Positions 1 to 9,404 of a DNA stretch of 21,151 bases are shown piece by piece. The stretch is from Chara braunii (lineage: Eukaryota; Streptophyta; Charophyceae; Charales; Characeae), in contig BFEA01000035.1 of the NCBI GenBank assembly GCA_003427395.1, forward strand, positions 3,624,124 to 3,645,274. The letters run 5' to 3'. The notes under the pieces are model-generated. The model was given only the letters and a program-made list of their open reading frames with translations. It ran no database searches and was not told the DNA's origin. Position numbers and translations under genes: made by a program. The first letter of the stretch is position 1. Each line of letters starts with the position of its first letter.

Positions 1-688
1 CAGGGAACGACTCTTCTGCCAGTGCGGGCCCTGCGGGCTCATCCTCCCGCTGGGCCGGGGCTCCCCTCCCCTTTCTAGCCAGCCCCGCCTCTCTCGGTGC
101 CGGTTCCCTTGGCCTCTTGCTTCGCCGCCGCCTCTCAACTCTGGGCTCGTGCCTCTCGTGCTGTGGCCGTCCGAACGCCCTCCTAAGCTGGGCCTGACAG
201 TCCTCCCAGTCTCGAGCCCTCTCCTGAATCTACTTGGCCACCTGCTTCTCTGCCCGCCTTGTCCAGATAAGTAGGGCCTGCGCCCATTCCTCCTGCGCAA
301 CCCCCAGACTCAACATGTAGTGCTCATATGCGGGGATGAACTCATCTGCGTTCCCCTCCTCCAATCGAATGGGCATGCTGTCACGCCCCCTAGGGGAAGC
401 TCTCAACCTCTGCATCCCGGCCTCCACGTCTGGCCAAGTCAGGGCCTCCTCACATATCTGAGCGACGGGCTCCTCGAACCGCCCTATACCCCTCAAGTGG
501 TGAATCCTCTCCACCACTGACCACCCTCTCTGTGCCGCATGGTATCGATATACGTCCAGGAAAAGCTCAATGTTGTCGTCATCGAACTCAAGCGTAGGCT
601 CCCTCCTAGGCGGTTCATGCTGCTCGCCCCTTCCCTCCATCCTCTGGGGCCCCTGGCGTGGCCGTGTGTCCCTCCCGCCCCTCTGCAT
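1..688 (-). pseudogene. Accessory Gag-like ORF downstream of pol (interrupted, runs off window)
   Basis: The first natural ATG is at 688-686 (residues MQRGG...). The frame runs 152 codons to a TAG at 230-232, then stays open to base 1, giving at least 229 codons with a single stop. The first 35 residues are Arg/Pro/Gly-rich. A helical, Trp/Leu-containing block follows (DDDNIELFLDVYRYHAAQRG, then W-S-V-V-E-R-I, then a later EEWAQALLIWTRRAEK). After the stop comes RARDWEDCQAQLRRAF and a highly basic tail. The pattern of an acidic start, FL..Y, GW...RI..L and later W/L pairs recalls retroelement Gag capsid domains, but it is not the same sequence as the Gag at 5984-7464. It lies 204 bp downstream of the pol stop on the same strand. 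It may be a third ORF of this element or the gag of a second element joined here. The role is inferred. Confidence 0.6.
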
Positions 689-892
689 GACTGCCTTCGA
701 AAAGTTAGACCTGCACAACAGCCGAGAGACAACAGACAGGCACACAACAGGGTTAGCGACTGGGCCATTAGCCTAGGGGAATCCCACATACTCTTCACAC
801 CCATCCACCCCAATCATCCACCTATCCAAGCATCTGACTTGGGTAACGTCGAAGAGAGACTCTATTCCTAACGAGGTCTCATGGCCCCTTAC

Positions 893-2213
893 CTATTCCC
901 TGGCCATGAACTTCTTCAGCCTTGTCCCTGATACCCAGTCCTGCCATCCTGCCCCGTCCAGCTCCTCAATTTGGTAGGCCCCAAACTCGCCACACCGCAC
1001 GATCCTATAGGGTCCCAGCCACCGCTTGTCAAGTTTCCTAGACCACTGCTTCTCCAGCGAGGAATCGTACAGCAGCACCACGTCTCCAACCTTCAGCAGC
1101 TCCTTCCTTATTCAGGCCATCTGGTCCCACCTCATCTTATCTTCCATGCGACTTCTCTCCACCTGATCAGCGACCTCCCGTAGCCTTTCTTCAACGGCCC
1201 CCACTTGTCGCGCCCGTATGTCGAGCAGTTCTTCAAAGGATAGGTTCACTTCCAGGTCCTGGTGCCTCCACGTCTTCATAAAACTTTCTATGGGGAAGGT
1301 GGCATGCCTTCCATACCATAGAGTGGTTGGCGCATACTTGGTAGTCCTTTTCACTGTAACATTTTCCACGAAGAAAGCTGCTCTCAGGAACTTCGTCCAT
1401 TGGTTAGGCTTCCCCTCCGTCCATTTAGCCAGGAGATTCGTGATGGTGCTGTGCCCCCCTCTCCACAGGTGCGTTCGCCTGGGGGTGCACGGCAGTAGTA
1501 TAGTTTGCTACCACGCCGTACCCCGCGAGCAAGGTCCGCACCTCGTTACAAGTGAACTCCGACCCCCGGTCCATCACAAATTCTCTGACGAACGGATAGC
1601 GCAGGTAATACTCTTCGATTCACCTTGCTTAAACTGGGCCAGTCTTTGTGCGAATAGCCCGACCGTCCACAAACCCAGTAAGGTTGTCCCGTGCGTCGAA
1701 GATATAATTACTTCCATCCTCCCCGAGTGGCATGAACAAGAGGTCCAGGTGTACGACGGCACCCACTTCCCTTTCTAGCCTGGGGTGTAAAGGCTCCCCA
1801 GGCCTTTGCGCTGACCTCTGCTGACAAGGCACACAGGACTGGCAGTACTTGATGACCATAGTCAGCATTCCATCCCAATGGTATAACTCGCTTATCTTCG
1901 CACACGTGGCACTAACCCCTCTGTGCCCTCCTGCTATACCATCGTGTAGGGCTGCTATGACATCGATCTGTCGGTTCCTCCCACATACGATCCTCTTGAG
2001 GTTCCCAACCTGTCGCTTTATAAACAAATGGTCATCTCTCACCACGTAGAGATGCCTCATCTTCTGGGCCTTAGCACTAGCGTCCCTATCCCTCATTTCA
2101 CATGACAGGAGTAACCCCAATTCTCGATAAATTTCGTCATACTCCTCAGCACGGAAGGCCTCCCTAATCTCTCCCTCTTCGAACTCGTCGTCCTGACTCT
2201 CAGGAATGAAAAG
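893..2213 (-). pseudogene. Integrase region of gag-pol (HHCC, DD35E, GPY module), disrupted
   Basis: Integrase joins element cDNA into the host genome. An N-terminal zinc-binding motif is visible: two His spaced HX6H (HDGIAGGH), then CX2C within YCQSCVPC. The catalytic triad is also present: Asp codon at 1743-1745 (context HLDLLF), Asp at 1569-1571 (context VMDRGSEF) and Glu at 1461-1463 (context PVERG). Exactly 35 residues separate the second Asp from the Glu. A C-terminal GPY-type module (RWLGPYRIV) precedes the final stop at 893-895. Lesions are a TAA at 2214-2216 just upstream, TAA at 1629-1631, TGA at 1620-1622, an apparent one-base gain in the C-run at 1454-1459 that shifts frame right after the catalytic Glu, and TGA at 1112-1114. 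All catalytic residues survive, but no continuous protein does. Confidence 0.9.
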
Positions 2214-2930
2214 TTAGCCCTCCTCTGAGCTGGCTGCGCCCCTCTGGTCAAAGTTCCCCTGCAGGAGCATGTTGGTGAGCAAGTACATTCCTCCCATTAG
2301 TTGCTCATGCTCCTCTACCTGGGTCGGGCCTTCCTCTATCGTCCTTACCTCCTCTGCTAGACTATGTGTCCCTGCCAATGCCAATCTCATCATCCAGCCA
2401 ACATCCCTCTTTCCCCATGGATCTTCTTCCTGGAAGGGCTTGAGAACCAACTCCTCCTTCTGCTCGTACCCCCTTGGGGCTAGCCATATAGGATGCGTGA
2501 CGCAGCTAGGCACCCTCAGCGATCACTCATTTATGTGGAGGCGGACGTCCTCCTCCTGGTCCAAGAACCCATCAACTGGCGGGGCATCCTCGATTGACCC
2601 TTGATTCGCCCCGTCCCAGTTGATACGGCTCAACCCATCTGCCCTATTCTTGTCCCCGGGAATCCTCTCCAACTCAAAGTTAAACATCCAAATGTAAGTC
2701 AACCACCTCGCGATGGTTGGGTCAGATGGAGTGTAACTTTTCAGGGAACACGCCAGCGCAGTAGGGTCCACCCTCAAAATGAGCCTTCTGCCAAAGATGT
2801 AATTCCGGAAGGTTCTTAGGCAATGGAGCACCGCCAACGTCTCCTTCTTGAACTGGGAGTAATTCCTCTCAGTCGTATTGAGGGTGCGGCTTTCAAATCT
2901 TAACAGCCTCTCCTTCCCATCAGCATCCGC
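2214..2930 (-). pseudogene. RNase H region and RNase H-integrase linker of gag-pol, disrupted
   Basis: RNase H degrades the RNA strand during reverse transcription. The domain begins at the end of the RT frame (FVVETDAGPTALGGVLI, first catalytic Asp in ETDAG). It continues after a TAG at 2931-2933 with FESRTLNTTERNYSQFKKET, then a Leu/Cys/Arg-rich helix, NYIFGRRLILRVDPTAL, and the typical Ty3 RNase H ending RIPGDKNRADGLSR. A TGA at 2523-2525 interrupts the following linker, which carries a PSCVTHPIWLAPRGYEQKEE segment and ends at a TAA at 2214-2216. Codon phase is unchanged across all three stops, so the lesions are substitutions rather than indels. The linker itself is not a domain I can name. 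Confidence 0.85.
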
Positions 2931-4237
2931 CTAGATTAGGACCCCTCCTAAGGCAGTTGGCCCGGCGTCCGTCTCAACAACAAATGGCTTCTCCTCCGTG
3001 GCCTCGTAATTCGGCGCTCCCAGCACCAAGCCTCCTTCCTTGAATTCTATCTTCATCCTTTCCACAGCCTTTTCCTGGTGTTCGCCCCAGATCCACTCCT
3101 GATCCCGACGTACCAGCTTCCTAAAATGCTCCGTCTTGGTGGCGAAGTCCTTCACAAAACTCCTCCAAAACCCGCAGGTCCCGAGGAAGCTCCTTACGTT
3201 CGTTATCGATTGGAAGGGAACTGGCCACTCTAGGATCTTGTTTGTCTTCTTCCCATCTGGCCTCCACCCCTTTTCATTGCAAACAAAGCCCAGAATTGTG
3301 GCCTCCCTCATGCAATGCTTCGACTTGGGGCTGCTCGCCGTTAGGTTGTGCTCCTCCAACAGACCCAGAACTTGATCGATATCCTGGACGTGCTTCCAGA
3401 CAAACCGCCTCACTCCCGGCATCACTTCGTTCTCCTCCTTCTCTTTTGGACCCTTGACCACCAAGTCGTCAATGTAGGGCTGAGTGATATGTGGGCTAAC
3501 TGTCTGCATGGCCCTAATCATGTGTCTTTGCACCATTGCCACCGCATTAGTCCACCCCTGAGGTGCCACATTCATGTGGATCAGCCCCCTTGGCGTATGC
3601 ATCGCCGTCACTGGCCTATCCAGTGGGTATACAGGAAACTGGTCATACCCAGAATAAAGGTCTATAAGTGAGATTATAGGCCTCCCTGCGCATGATTCCG
3701 ACAGGGCATCCGCGTTTGGCAACCCTCCCGCGTCCCGCACCGTCACTGCATTCAACCGTTGCAGATCCTGCACCCACCGCAGCGTTCCGTTCGGCTTGAT
3801 AAAACAAAACCAGGGGGAAGCGTACGGCCCACTGGAGTAATCCGCCACTTACGTCCTCATCTTCCCATCCATGTAATCCACCACCTTCTTCTCCTCATCC
3901 GGATTCGGGTACCGCGCGCCCCTCAGGTTCCACGGCTCGTGTGGGACGATATGGATTCGTATCATTGGGATCTTATCCACGTCCAACCTCCCACGCTCGT
4001 CGTCATTAAACGCATACGCGCCTTGCCTCCTCTTCATGGTTTCTACCATCAAGGTCCTTTCTTGGGGCGAAAGGAAGCCAGGCTCGCCGATTATCAGCCC
4101 TTCCTCATTCTCATTATTAATGCGGCACGGTCCTGCCTGTGCGCGCTCCCGCATACGCCTTATCAGCCCTCGCTCCCACTCATAATAGGCTTCCTCGTCC
4201 TCTGTGTAAAGCACGGGGACCGGGCGACACTTCTTGT
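2931..4237 (-). pseudogene. Reverse transcriptase region of gag-pol, disrupted
   Basis: The RT core is the best preserved part, 305 codons open from 3848 to 2931. Motifs in order are YASPWFCFIKPNGTLRWVQD (fingers), LIDLYSGYDQ with the motif A Asp, APQGWTNA (the position usually read as a P-F-G-L-x-N-A type motif), and the catalytic YIDD at 3465-3476. Then come LGFVCNEKGWRPDGKK and the connection-type segment NVRSFLGTCGFWRSFVKDFA. Upstream of a TAA at 3849-3851 the same frame continues to the right as an acidic stretch (LYTEDEEAYYEWERGLIRRM) that belongs to the protease-RT linker. It is separated from the protease by a frameshift near 4240-4255. The YIDD form, with Ile where many Ty3 elements have Val or Leu, is a harmless variant. 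The copy is dead because of the flanking lesions. Confidence 0.93.
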
Positions 4238-4948
4238 CTATAGTCTTGTACCGCCTTTGGGAACCCTGCTTAAGCCCTCACCTAAAAAAGGCCGACTTGT
4301 CGTTCGGGCCTTGGCCATCGCAGGGTCTCCTTTCCTCCCGGGAAGCCGATAGATCAGTTCCACTTCTCCCACCTGAGGGCTTTCCAGGACCTGCTCCCTC
4401 AACGCCTTGATAGCCTCAGGGTCTGCCATATCATGCGCCGCCACCACCTCCATTGCCTTATTCACATCGTTAAGGCTCAGGGATAATACCTCGCCTACTC
4501 CTTCCTCCTCCTGCTCCTCCCGGAGTCTCCGTCGCAAGTATTCAGACTCCTCGAAGGTAAAGGAGCCGAGGTTGAGCCTGTTCCTCCCGCTTCTGGGTCC
4601 TGTGTTCCGGCACTTAATGATTTCATAGTTTCCACAGGCCGGATCGGACAAAGCCAGAATCATCGTCCCTTCATGCCTGTTGAAGACCAAGGTCTCCGTT
4701 CGGCAGAGGAACGACCTCCCCAGAAGAATAGGGTGGTCGACGTCGGGCATGACGAAGAAGCACGTCCGCGCCCTTACTCTCCCAATCTCTACCATTACAT
4801 TTGATGCGGTGCCGCAAAAGATGGTCTTGGAGTTGGCGCCATGCAACACGCAATGGTCCGAATGGTCGACCTCCAACCCGAGCATAGTCGCATCCCGCTC
4901 CCGGATGATGTTCATTTCCGCGCCCGTGTCCACCATTGCAATTCTCGG
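4238..4948 (-). pseudogene. Retropepsin-like aspartic protease region of gag-pol, disrupted
   Basis: Retropepsins cut the Gag-Pol polyprotein. The active-site triplet Asp-Thr-Gly is at 4922-4930 in the context MVDTGAEMNII, and the downstream flap/helix motif HPILLGRSFL lies about 65 residues later, the expected spacing for a retropepsin. A TAG at 4949-4951 lies eight codons before the catalytic Asp and separates protease from the Gag-side linker without changing phase. The frame ends at a TAG at 4238-4240, but the coding phase continues one frame over (YKTIDKKCRP then LYTEDEEAYYEWE). This places a one-base indel at about 4240-4255. Between the protease and that lesion is a Glu-rich stretch of unknown function. 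Confidence 0.85.
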
Positions 4949-5980
4949 CTAGTCCCTCACCTTCAGGTCCACCAACCCACACGCCACACATTTCCAATCC
5001 ATCCTGGTGCCCACCTCCGTCCACTCTATCTCCCTGGGCAGGATTGAGCTCAGGTGGACATTGGGCACTAACCTCCGTGAGAGCCGCCCTTTCAGCTCGC
5101 CCCGGAGCCTCGGTGCTGACGCCAGAATGTCCTTTAAGTTCATCAGATCGTTATGGCCCTCCATGAGCTTATCCACCATTCGCTCCACGTCAAAGCCTTC
5201 CTCCAGCCGGACCGCGTACTTCTTCCTCTTTGGCACGCCATCATGCGGACTCGGCTCCGCCCCTCCCTGAGCCCCCCTCTTCTTGGCCCTCTGTTCCGCC
5301 CTCCGGTCCTCCTCCTGCCGGAGTCTCTCGTCCTCTTCGTCATCACCCTCATCTTCCTCTTCTCCAACCTCTACCACTTCCTTTCTTCGTTCGGGCTCAG
5401 GTTCCTTTCGAGGGGGCGCCCGACTGGGTGCCTGGCTAGGCCCTTGACTGGGGGTAGCCTTACTTTGGCCCTTAGTCTGCGCGGCCTGTGGTGCCCTTCC
5501 ATGCGACATAGGGGGTCTGAAGGTCATCCCTGACCTAGGACCTGCCCCGGTCGTCGCCACACTTGGACACCCTTGCGGCCCTGATGGCGATTCCGGACCG
5601 GATCCATAGAGCATCACCTCAGGAAGGTTCATTTCCCACTCCCGGGCCTCCCCGCACATCACCCTTAATCGTTCTTGGTATCTGCCCACCTTTGCAAGCA
5701 GATCCTCCATCCTCTCCACGATGGTCGAGGCCGACTCTCTCGCCGCCTCCTGCGCCTCATCGTCAGACTCAACGACTATGGGCTCCTCCTTTATAGTCCC
5801 TGCTTTCAACCGCTGAGTTACTTCCTCATTTTCACCCACAATCTCCTCGACTCTTGTGCCGGGGTCTTGCCTTTCCTGCCATATCCTAAACATTGCTAGG
5901 GCTGCTGGAGGCCCGGCTGCTACCCGCCTGAGGGCCTCCTGCCTGATTCCTCCCGGGGTCTTGGGGTCAATGTGAGTTCC
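4949..5980 (-). pseudogene. Proline/acid-rich Gag-protease linker of gag-pol
   Basis: This open segment of 314 codons (from the Met at 5893) is in phase with the zinc knuckle upstream and the protease downstream. It begins with a polar region containing EEPIVVESDDEAQEAARES, then a helical stretch, a Pro/Ser/Gln-rich part, and then a strongly charged run (EVGEEEDEGDDEEDERLRQE) leading into basic KRGAQGG. The charged run suggests a coiled coil or disordered spacer. Near its end it has the short Cys-containing motif KCVACG. Its position suggests a spacer between nucleocapsid and protease in the polyprotein. I do not recognise a named domain. It is bounded by a TGA at 5981-5983 and a TAG at 4949-4951. 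Confidence 0.7.
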
Positions 5981-5983
5981 TCA

Positions 5984-7464
5984 CCGATCGTATATATCCC
6001 CGTCCATACAGGTGGAGATTAATCCTGGCTTTTCGTCGTCCTGCCGCTGTTGGCAGAATCGTACGGTGTGGCCCACCTCGCCACAATGCCAACAAGTTGC
6101 ATTCCGCCAGTCGAAGCGGGGTTTCCCATACCCGTGGCCTCCTCCCTGGCTGCCTTGGCCACCTTGGTTCTGACCCCCTTGACCATTCCAGCCTCCTCCA
6201 CGGCCTCCACCATTTCCCCCTCACCCCCGGCCGCCCCCTCCTCTACCCCCTTGACGCCGGCCCCCATTGCCCTGCCCGCCTTGTCCTTGGCCCCCTCCCC
6301 CGGCCACACTAGCTTGCGAGGCCTGCTGGGAGGGCGACGGTTGGGCCACGGACTGGCCTTGGGTCGCCGGGTAGCCCGGGGGGCCCATACTTGCTGATGG
6401 GCCTGAGCAGGGGACCATGTGTCCCGCGTGGGCCGGACTCCCTCCACACGAGACATAGTGGTTGCAACTGGGCCAGGGTGCGGACTGACAGTGCGGCACC
6501 CAGTGCCCGCAAGTTGGTGGCGGCCCCATGTGTGATGGCCCTGCTGGCACCGGCGCGGCCGCGGCGACAGGCAGTGGTGCGGCAATGGCTTGGGGAGCCT
6601 GTCCCTTCCCTGACCCCTGCCCTCCCTGCAGCAAGTTGCGCTGCTTCCTCTGGGCCTTAGTCAGGACCTGGGAGCCTGTCTCCCCTCCGCCATAGTCTTC
6701 TTGCCCAGCCTCCTCATCTACTGCCCCTGACGCCCGGCCTTGGGCCACTAGCACCCCTCTCTTCTGTATCTCTGCTTCATTATCATAGCCCAGTGCCGCC
6801 AGCATGTTCGTGACTATTCTCTTCACCCCTGGGGTCTCGGATGCGGTAGCATCCCTCTCCTTCCTCTTGCGCCTTTGCAATCTCATTTGGTGCTGCTCCA
6901 CCTGGTCCAAACTCCCTTCTTCCACTCCCTTGTCAATGGTTGCCTAGGAGAGCCTCTCACTCCCTTCCCCATACTTGGTCAGCTCTGTGGCCTCCGAGCC
7001 CGTAAGCAGTCCCTGAAATGTGGCGCACTGCGCCTCCTCAGAAATCCCGTGCACTTTCCTCGCCTTTTTCTTAAATTCGTGCACAAACGCCCCAATGGTG
7101 GAGAAATCTTCCTTATTCATGGCCTCCAAGTCGGCCATGGTCAACAGGCCGTCCCCCAGCCTGTACTTCCTTCGAATTAGGTCCCCAAACTTTGCCCAAC
7201 TGCCACCGCATCCACAACCTTAGTCACTTCCCGATGGTGGCTATGCAGGACAAAGCTCAGGACCCGTTGGAGCTTGACCTCATCTGATAGCCCCACTAGT
7301 GCCTGCTCTGTCAGATCCAGCCAATCAGATATCCGATCCCCTTTGAAGTGGAATGTCTCGACCTTTGGGACGTTGCTCGACGCCCTCTCGCGCTTCTCCA
7401 GGGCATCGATGAGATCATCAAGAGTCACAAGCTTCCTCCCACCGTCCGCCATCTCTTCTGGCAT
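5984..7464 (-). pseudogene. Gag: capsid-like domain and CCHC zinc knuckle, disrupted
   Basis: Gag builds the virus-like particle. The start chosen is the ATG at 7464-7462 (MPEEM); a second ATG lies at 7452. The N-terminal part reads KLVTLDDLIDALEKRE, then FHFKGDRISDWLDLTEQAL, a typical Ty3 Gag capsid opening. A one-base loss near 7203-7208 shifts the frame; the reading resumes as KYRLGDGLLTMADLEAM. A TAG at 6944-6946 and a TGA at 6221-6223 are in-frame stops. The C-terminal part is rich in Gln/Gly/Pro and becomes a Gly-Arg-Gln stretch. It ends in a zinc knuckle, C-W-H-C-G-E-V-G-H-T-V-R-F-C (CX2CX4HX4C), at 6053-6094, followed by a TGA at 5981-5983. The knuckle, the Gly-rich stretch and the downstream protease are all in one phase, so there is no programmed frameshift between gag and pol. 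Confidence 0.88.
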
Positions 7465-7845
7465 TTTGGCCACCCGCCTTCGACTTCAATCTTCCTGTTA
7501 TAAGAGACGATGGGACAGAGGACCACACTCAGTGACTCAACCTTTCATGACCCTATCGAGTTGACCACCTTAGACACCCCACACTCCAGACCTGACAGAC
7601 ATTCCTTCTTCCATTCCCCTTAGGCCCATCTAGATGACGAATATCCTTACCATAGAACTTCCTCGCCCACATACAGCACCCTGCTGTCAACCAAACCGCC
7701 AGTCAATCAATCATCCAACCCATAGTCACCTAGATCACCTTACATACATCTCATAGTCCTTCTCTTATTCACTTATATGCCTAGTTTCTCGCTTACTCCC
7801 ATACCCGGATGTCGTTCCACCAGGGACAACGGTAGGCTTTCGTCA
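7465..7845 (-). other. 5' leader of the Ty3/Gypsy element
   Basis: About 380 bp lie between the primer binding site and the Gag start. No open frame or RNA gene is visible. In comparable elements this stretch is the untranslated leader with packaging and dimer signals, but I see no specific motif for that here. Confidence 0.6.
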
Positions 7846-7863
7846 TCCCCGGCAACGACGCCA
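7846..7863 (-). promoter_or_regulatory. Primer binding site, complementary to tRNA-Asp 3' end
   Basis: The minus strand reads TGGCGTCGTTGCCGGGGA. Plant tRNA-Asp(GUC) ends CCCCGGCAACGGCGCCA, whose complement is the plant Athila-type PBS TGGCGCCGTTGCCGGGGA, so 17 of 18 positions match, including the TGG that pairs with CCA. It sits two bases (GG) inside a sequence ending GACA, the expected 3' end of an LTR. Both the position and the match support the assignment. Confidence 0.9.
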
Positions 7864-7865
7864 CC

Positions 7866-8390
7866 TGTCGAGCGCATCGGCCCGGCACCGCATGCGACAT
7901 CGCGGGACCCTCTCGGCCGCGTCACGCAGGAGTTGGATCAATCTTGACATAACGCGAGAGTGGAGCTTCCTTAGGCCGCTCCGACCGAGTGCGCCAGCCA
8001 TACCTCTCGCGAGCCCCTACGACAGGATAGGGCCTACGCGAGGCACAACTTACCTCCACCTTACGGGAGTTGTCACCTCCCTTCGGTGGGCGTATCCCTG
8101 CCGAGCTACCAGTCCACAATACGAAAGCTACTCGGTTGCAATCGCAGAGGTGGACCAGCCGAGGGCGTTTCTCATTCGCTGTAGCATAGGGGGTACGCGC
8201 GGTAATACGCCTATCGGACCCGCACGCGAACCGACATCTTGGGTGGCTGAAGTCCCAAGCGCGACTCGTCGTCGGTCGACTAGGACGCATCCCACACCCC
8301 ACACGCACACCACAACCACACGACAACAACACGCACACATACACACGGAACGACACAACGCAAACAACGCGGCAACGCTCCTAGCCCCTC
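7866..8390 (-). repeat. 5' LTR (outer end uncertain)
   Basis: The inner end is fixed by the PBS: on the minus strand the LTR finishes ...CTCGACA, then GG and the PBS. The outer end should start TG, which is CA on the plus strand. Candidates with a TGTCG inverted repeat lie at the cgaca sequences near 8328 and 8355. No second LTR is in the window for comparison, so neither can be proved. No clear TATA box for the minus strand is seen. A CA-rich low-complexity stretch lies at 8287-8347. A long open frame on each strand here (7892-8395 plus, 7922-8356 minus) reflects GC-rich composition rather than a gene. Confidence 0.65.
8287..8347. repeat. CA-rich low-complexity tract
   Basis: The stretch is dominated by cac, aca and acacac words with very few G or T. 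It lies in the outer part of the LTR and would be a TG-rich start of the LTR on the minus strand. Confidence 0.7.
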
Positions 8391-8411
8391 GGTAGCCAAC
8401 TCATAACTTCC

Positions 8412-8457
8412 CGACGCGGAAATAGGATAGGCGTCGCGCGCGAGACTTAGTATAAAA
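8412..8457 (+). promoter_or_regulatory. TATA-like module 1 of copy A with upstream hairpin
   Basis: A TATAAAA box at 8451-8457 follows a hairpin with arms CGACGC (8412-8417) and GCGTCG (8431-8436). The order, hairpin then TATA box 14-22 bp later, recurs at 9014-9059 and 15630-15684. The flanking words cataactt...aggcgtcgcgcgc also align without gaps to module 2. If used, transcription would run rightward into the hairpin-dense stretch. Promoter function is inferred. Confidence 0.45.
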
Positions 8458-8527
8458 ATCATGCGGACGCAGGGCTAACTCATATCGACTCGTGATGCAA
8501 GCGCATGCAAGCGGTCGCAACCATGGC

Positions 8528-8790
8528 GTACCACGTGGTACCCATACTCGTGCGGTCCTCGTTAATCTCGAGGGTCACGTTCGACACTCCAGTGTCGGCT
8601 GACACACGCCTTGAGGGTTAATCTCTCGACGCTGGACAACCTCCATGCGAGGTTGAAGACCACACACCCTCTTCTGCACCCTTATGCAGAGTGGGTGGTA
8701 CACAGGCCTATGCCTGTGGTGCTCGTCGTCTCTCGCGGCCCTAGGGGTGGGTCCTCCCCGGGGCCTGGACGAAAGTCAAGGGGTTTGACT
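8528..8790 (+). other. Hairpin chain of copy A leader
   Basis: Several stems follow each other within 260 bp: GTACCACGTGGTAC (8528-8541), CCTCG...CGAGG (8557-8573), CGACACTccAGTGTCG (8582-8597), and CACAGGC-ctat-GCCTGTG (8701-8718). There is also a TCTGCA...TGCAGA stem near 8670-8690 and an AAAGTCAAggggTTTGACTTT-type stem near 8772-8792. Most have a counterpart at the same place in copy B (15754-16022), often with both arms altered. The chain would give a strongly structured RNA from either strand, or cruciforms in DNA. Confidence 0.7.
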
Positions 8791-9013
8791 TTGACGGCTG
8801 CCACGAACTACAACGTCCAACCATAAAAAAATCTTTAAGAAGCAACAAGACCCGCACGAATCCAAAAAAATGGGATAGGGCGAGGGTCTCCCGGCCCTTA
8901 AAACAAAAATTCATGGCTCTAGGACACACTTCCCTTCTACAGTCCGTGCCGACGGCCTACAATAATCCCAAGCGCTGCGCCAACGCGCAAGCCCAGCAGT
9001 CCCATAACTTTTA

Positions 9014-9059
9014 GACGCTGGGGGCGGCGAGGCGTCGCGCGCAGGGCTCCGATATAAAA
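9014..9059 (+). promoter_or_regulatory. TATA-like module 2 of copy A (internal duplicate)
   Basis: The arms GACGC (9014-9018) and GCGTC (9032-9036) precede TATAAAA at 9053-9059. The stretch from 9003 aligns to 8402 without gaps for about 40 bp, so this is a duplicated module inside copy A. Downstream stems such as TCCGCC-ctcca-GGCGGA (about 9227-9243) occupy places comparable to the stems after module 1. Copy B has only one module. Confidence 0.45.
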
Positions 9060-9393
9060 TTGCGCGGTCGCAGGCCAACCCTATGCCAACCACTGATGCC
9101 AATCATATATGGTAATCGCGGCTTCGGCCTCACGATATTGAATGGTTGAAGGAACTCATCGCGAGGGGTTACCCCTCACGATATTGAACGGCTGAAGGAT
9201 ACGCCGTTCGGCCCTTGCGACATTTCCGCCCTCCAGGCGGAGTGTCCCGCCGGCAAAAATGAATAGGATCTATGCAAGGGGAGACCCCTCCCCTTTTGGG
9301 CCTAGGGCTTGGGATGTTCTGGACAAGGACCTCAAATCCCGGCCCAGGACCAACGTCCGACTAAAAAAGCCCCAAGACGCAAATAGGCAGAAA

Positions 9394-9404
9394 GGGGGGG
9401 GGGG
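9394..9404. repeat. G11 homopolymer
   Basis: Eleven consecutive G residues lie within copy A in a part not shared with copy B. Length variation or miscounting is likely at such runs. Confidence 0.9.

Larger units (their letters stand above)
1..8390 (-). mobile_element. Decayed Ty3/Gypsy LTR retrotransposon, 3' end cut by the window edge
   Basis: Read right to left, this segment shows a 5' LTR end, a tRNA-Asp primer binding site, a leader, then Gag, CCHC knuckle, aspartic protease, reverse transcriptase, RNase H and integrase in that order, followed by an additional Gag-like ORF. Integrase after RNase H defines the Ty3/Gypsy order. Gag and Pol lie in one frame once lesions are allowed for, so the ancestral element probably made a single Gag-Pol polyprotein. 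A GPY/F-type module follows integrase and no chromodomain is visible. Eleven in-frame stops and three frameshifts make this copy dead. The 3' LTR and polypurine tract are not in the window. The right limit is uncertain because the outer end of the LTR could not be fixed; it must lie left of the copy A repeat that begins near 8395. Confidence 0.9.

Noticed and set aside
711-892. Possible intron between pol and the Gag-like ORF on the minus strand (GTAAGG just after the pol stop, pyrimidine-rich stretch and TGTTGTGCAG before the ORF)
   Set aside because: The sites look acceptable, but splicing would leave the pol stop in place and not join frames, and no other evidence supports it.
1218-1778. 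A 186-codon plus-strand frame
   Set aside because: It is the antisense shadow of the integrase core, whose catalytic residues are clear on the minus strand.
3759-4352. A 197-codon plus-strand frame
   Set aside because: It is the antisense shadow of the protease-RT linker and start of RT.
7892-8395. A 167-codon plus-strand frame opposite a 144-codon minus-strand frame
   Set aside because: Both lie in the GC-rich LTR, overlap each other, have low-complexity His/Thr or Cys/Val ends from the CA-rich tract, and show no domain.
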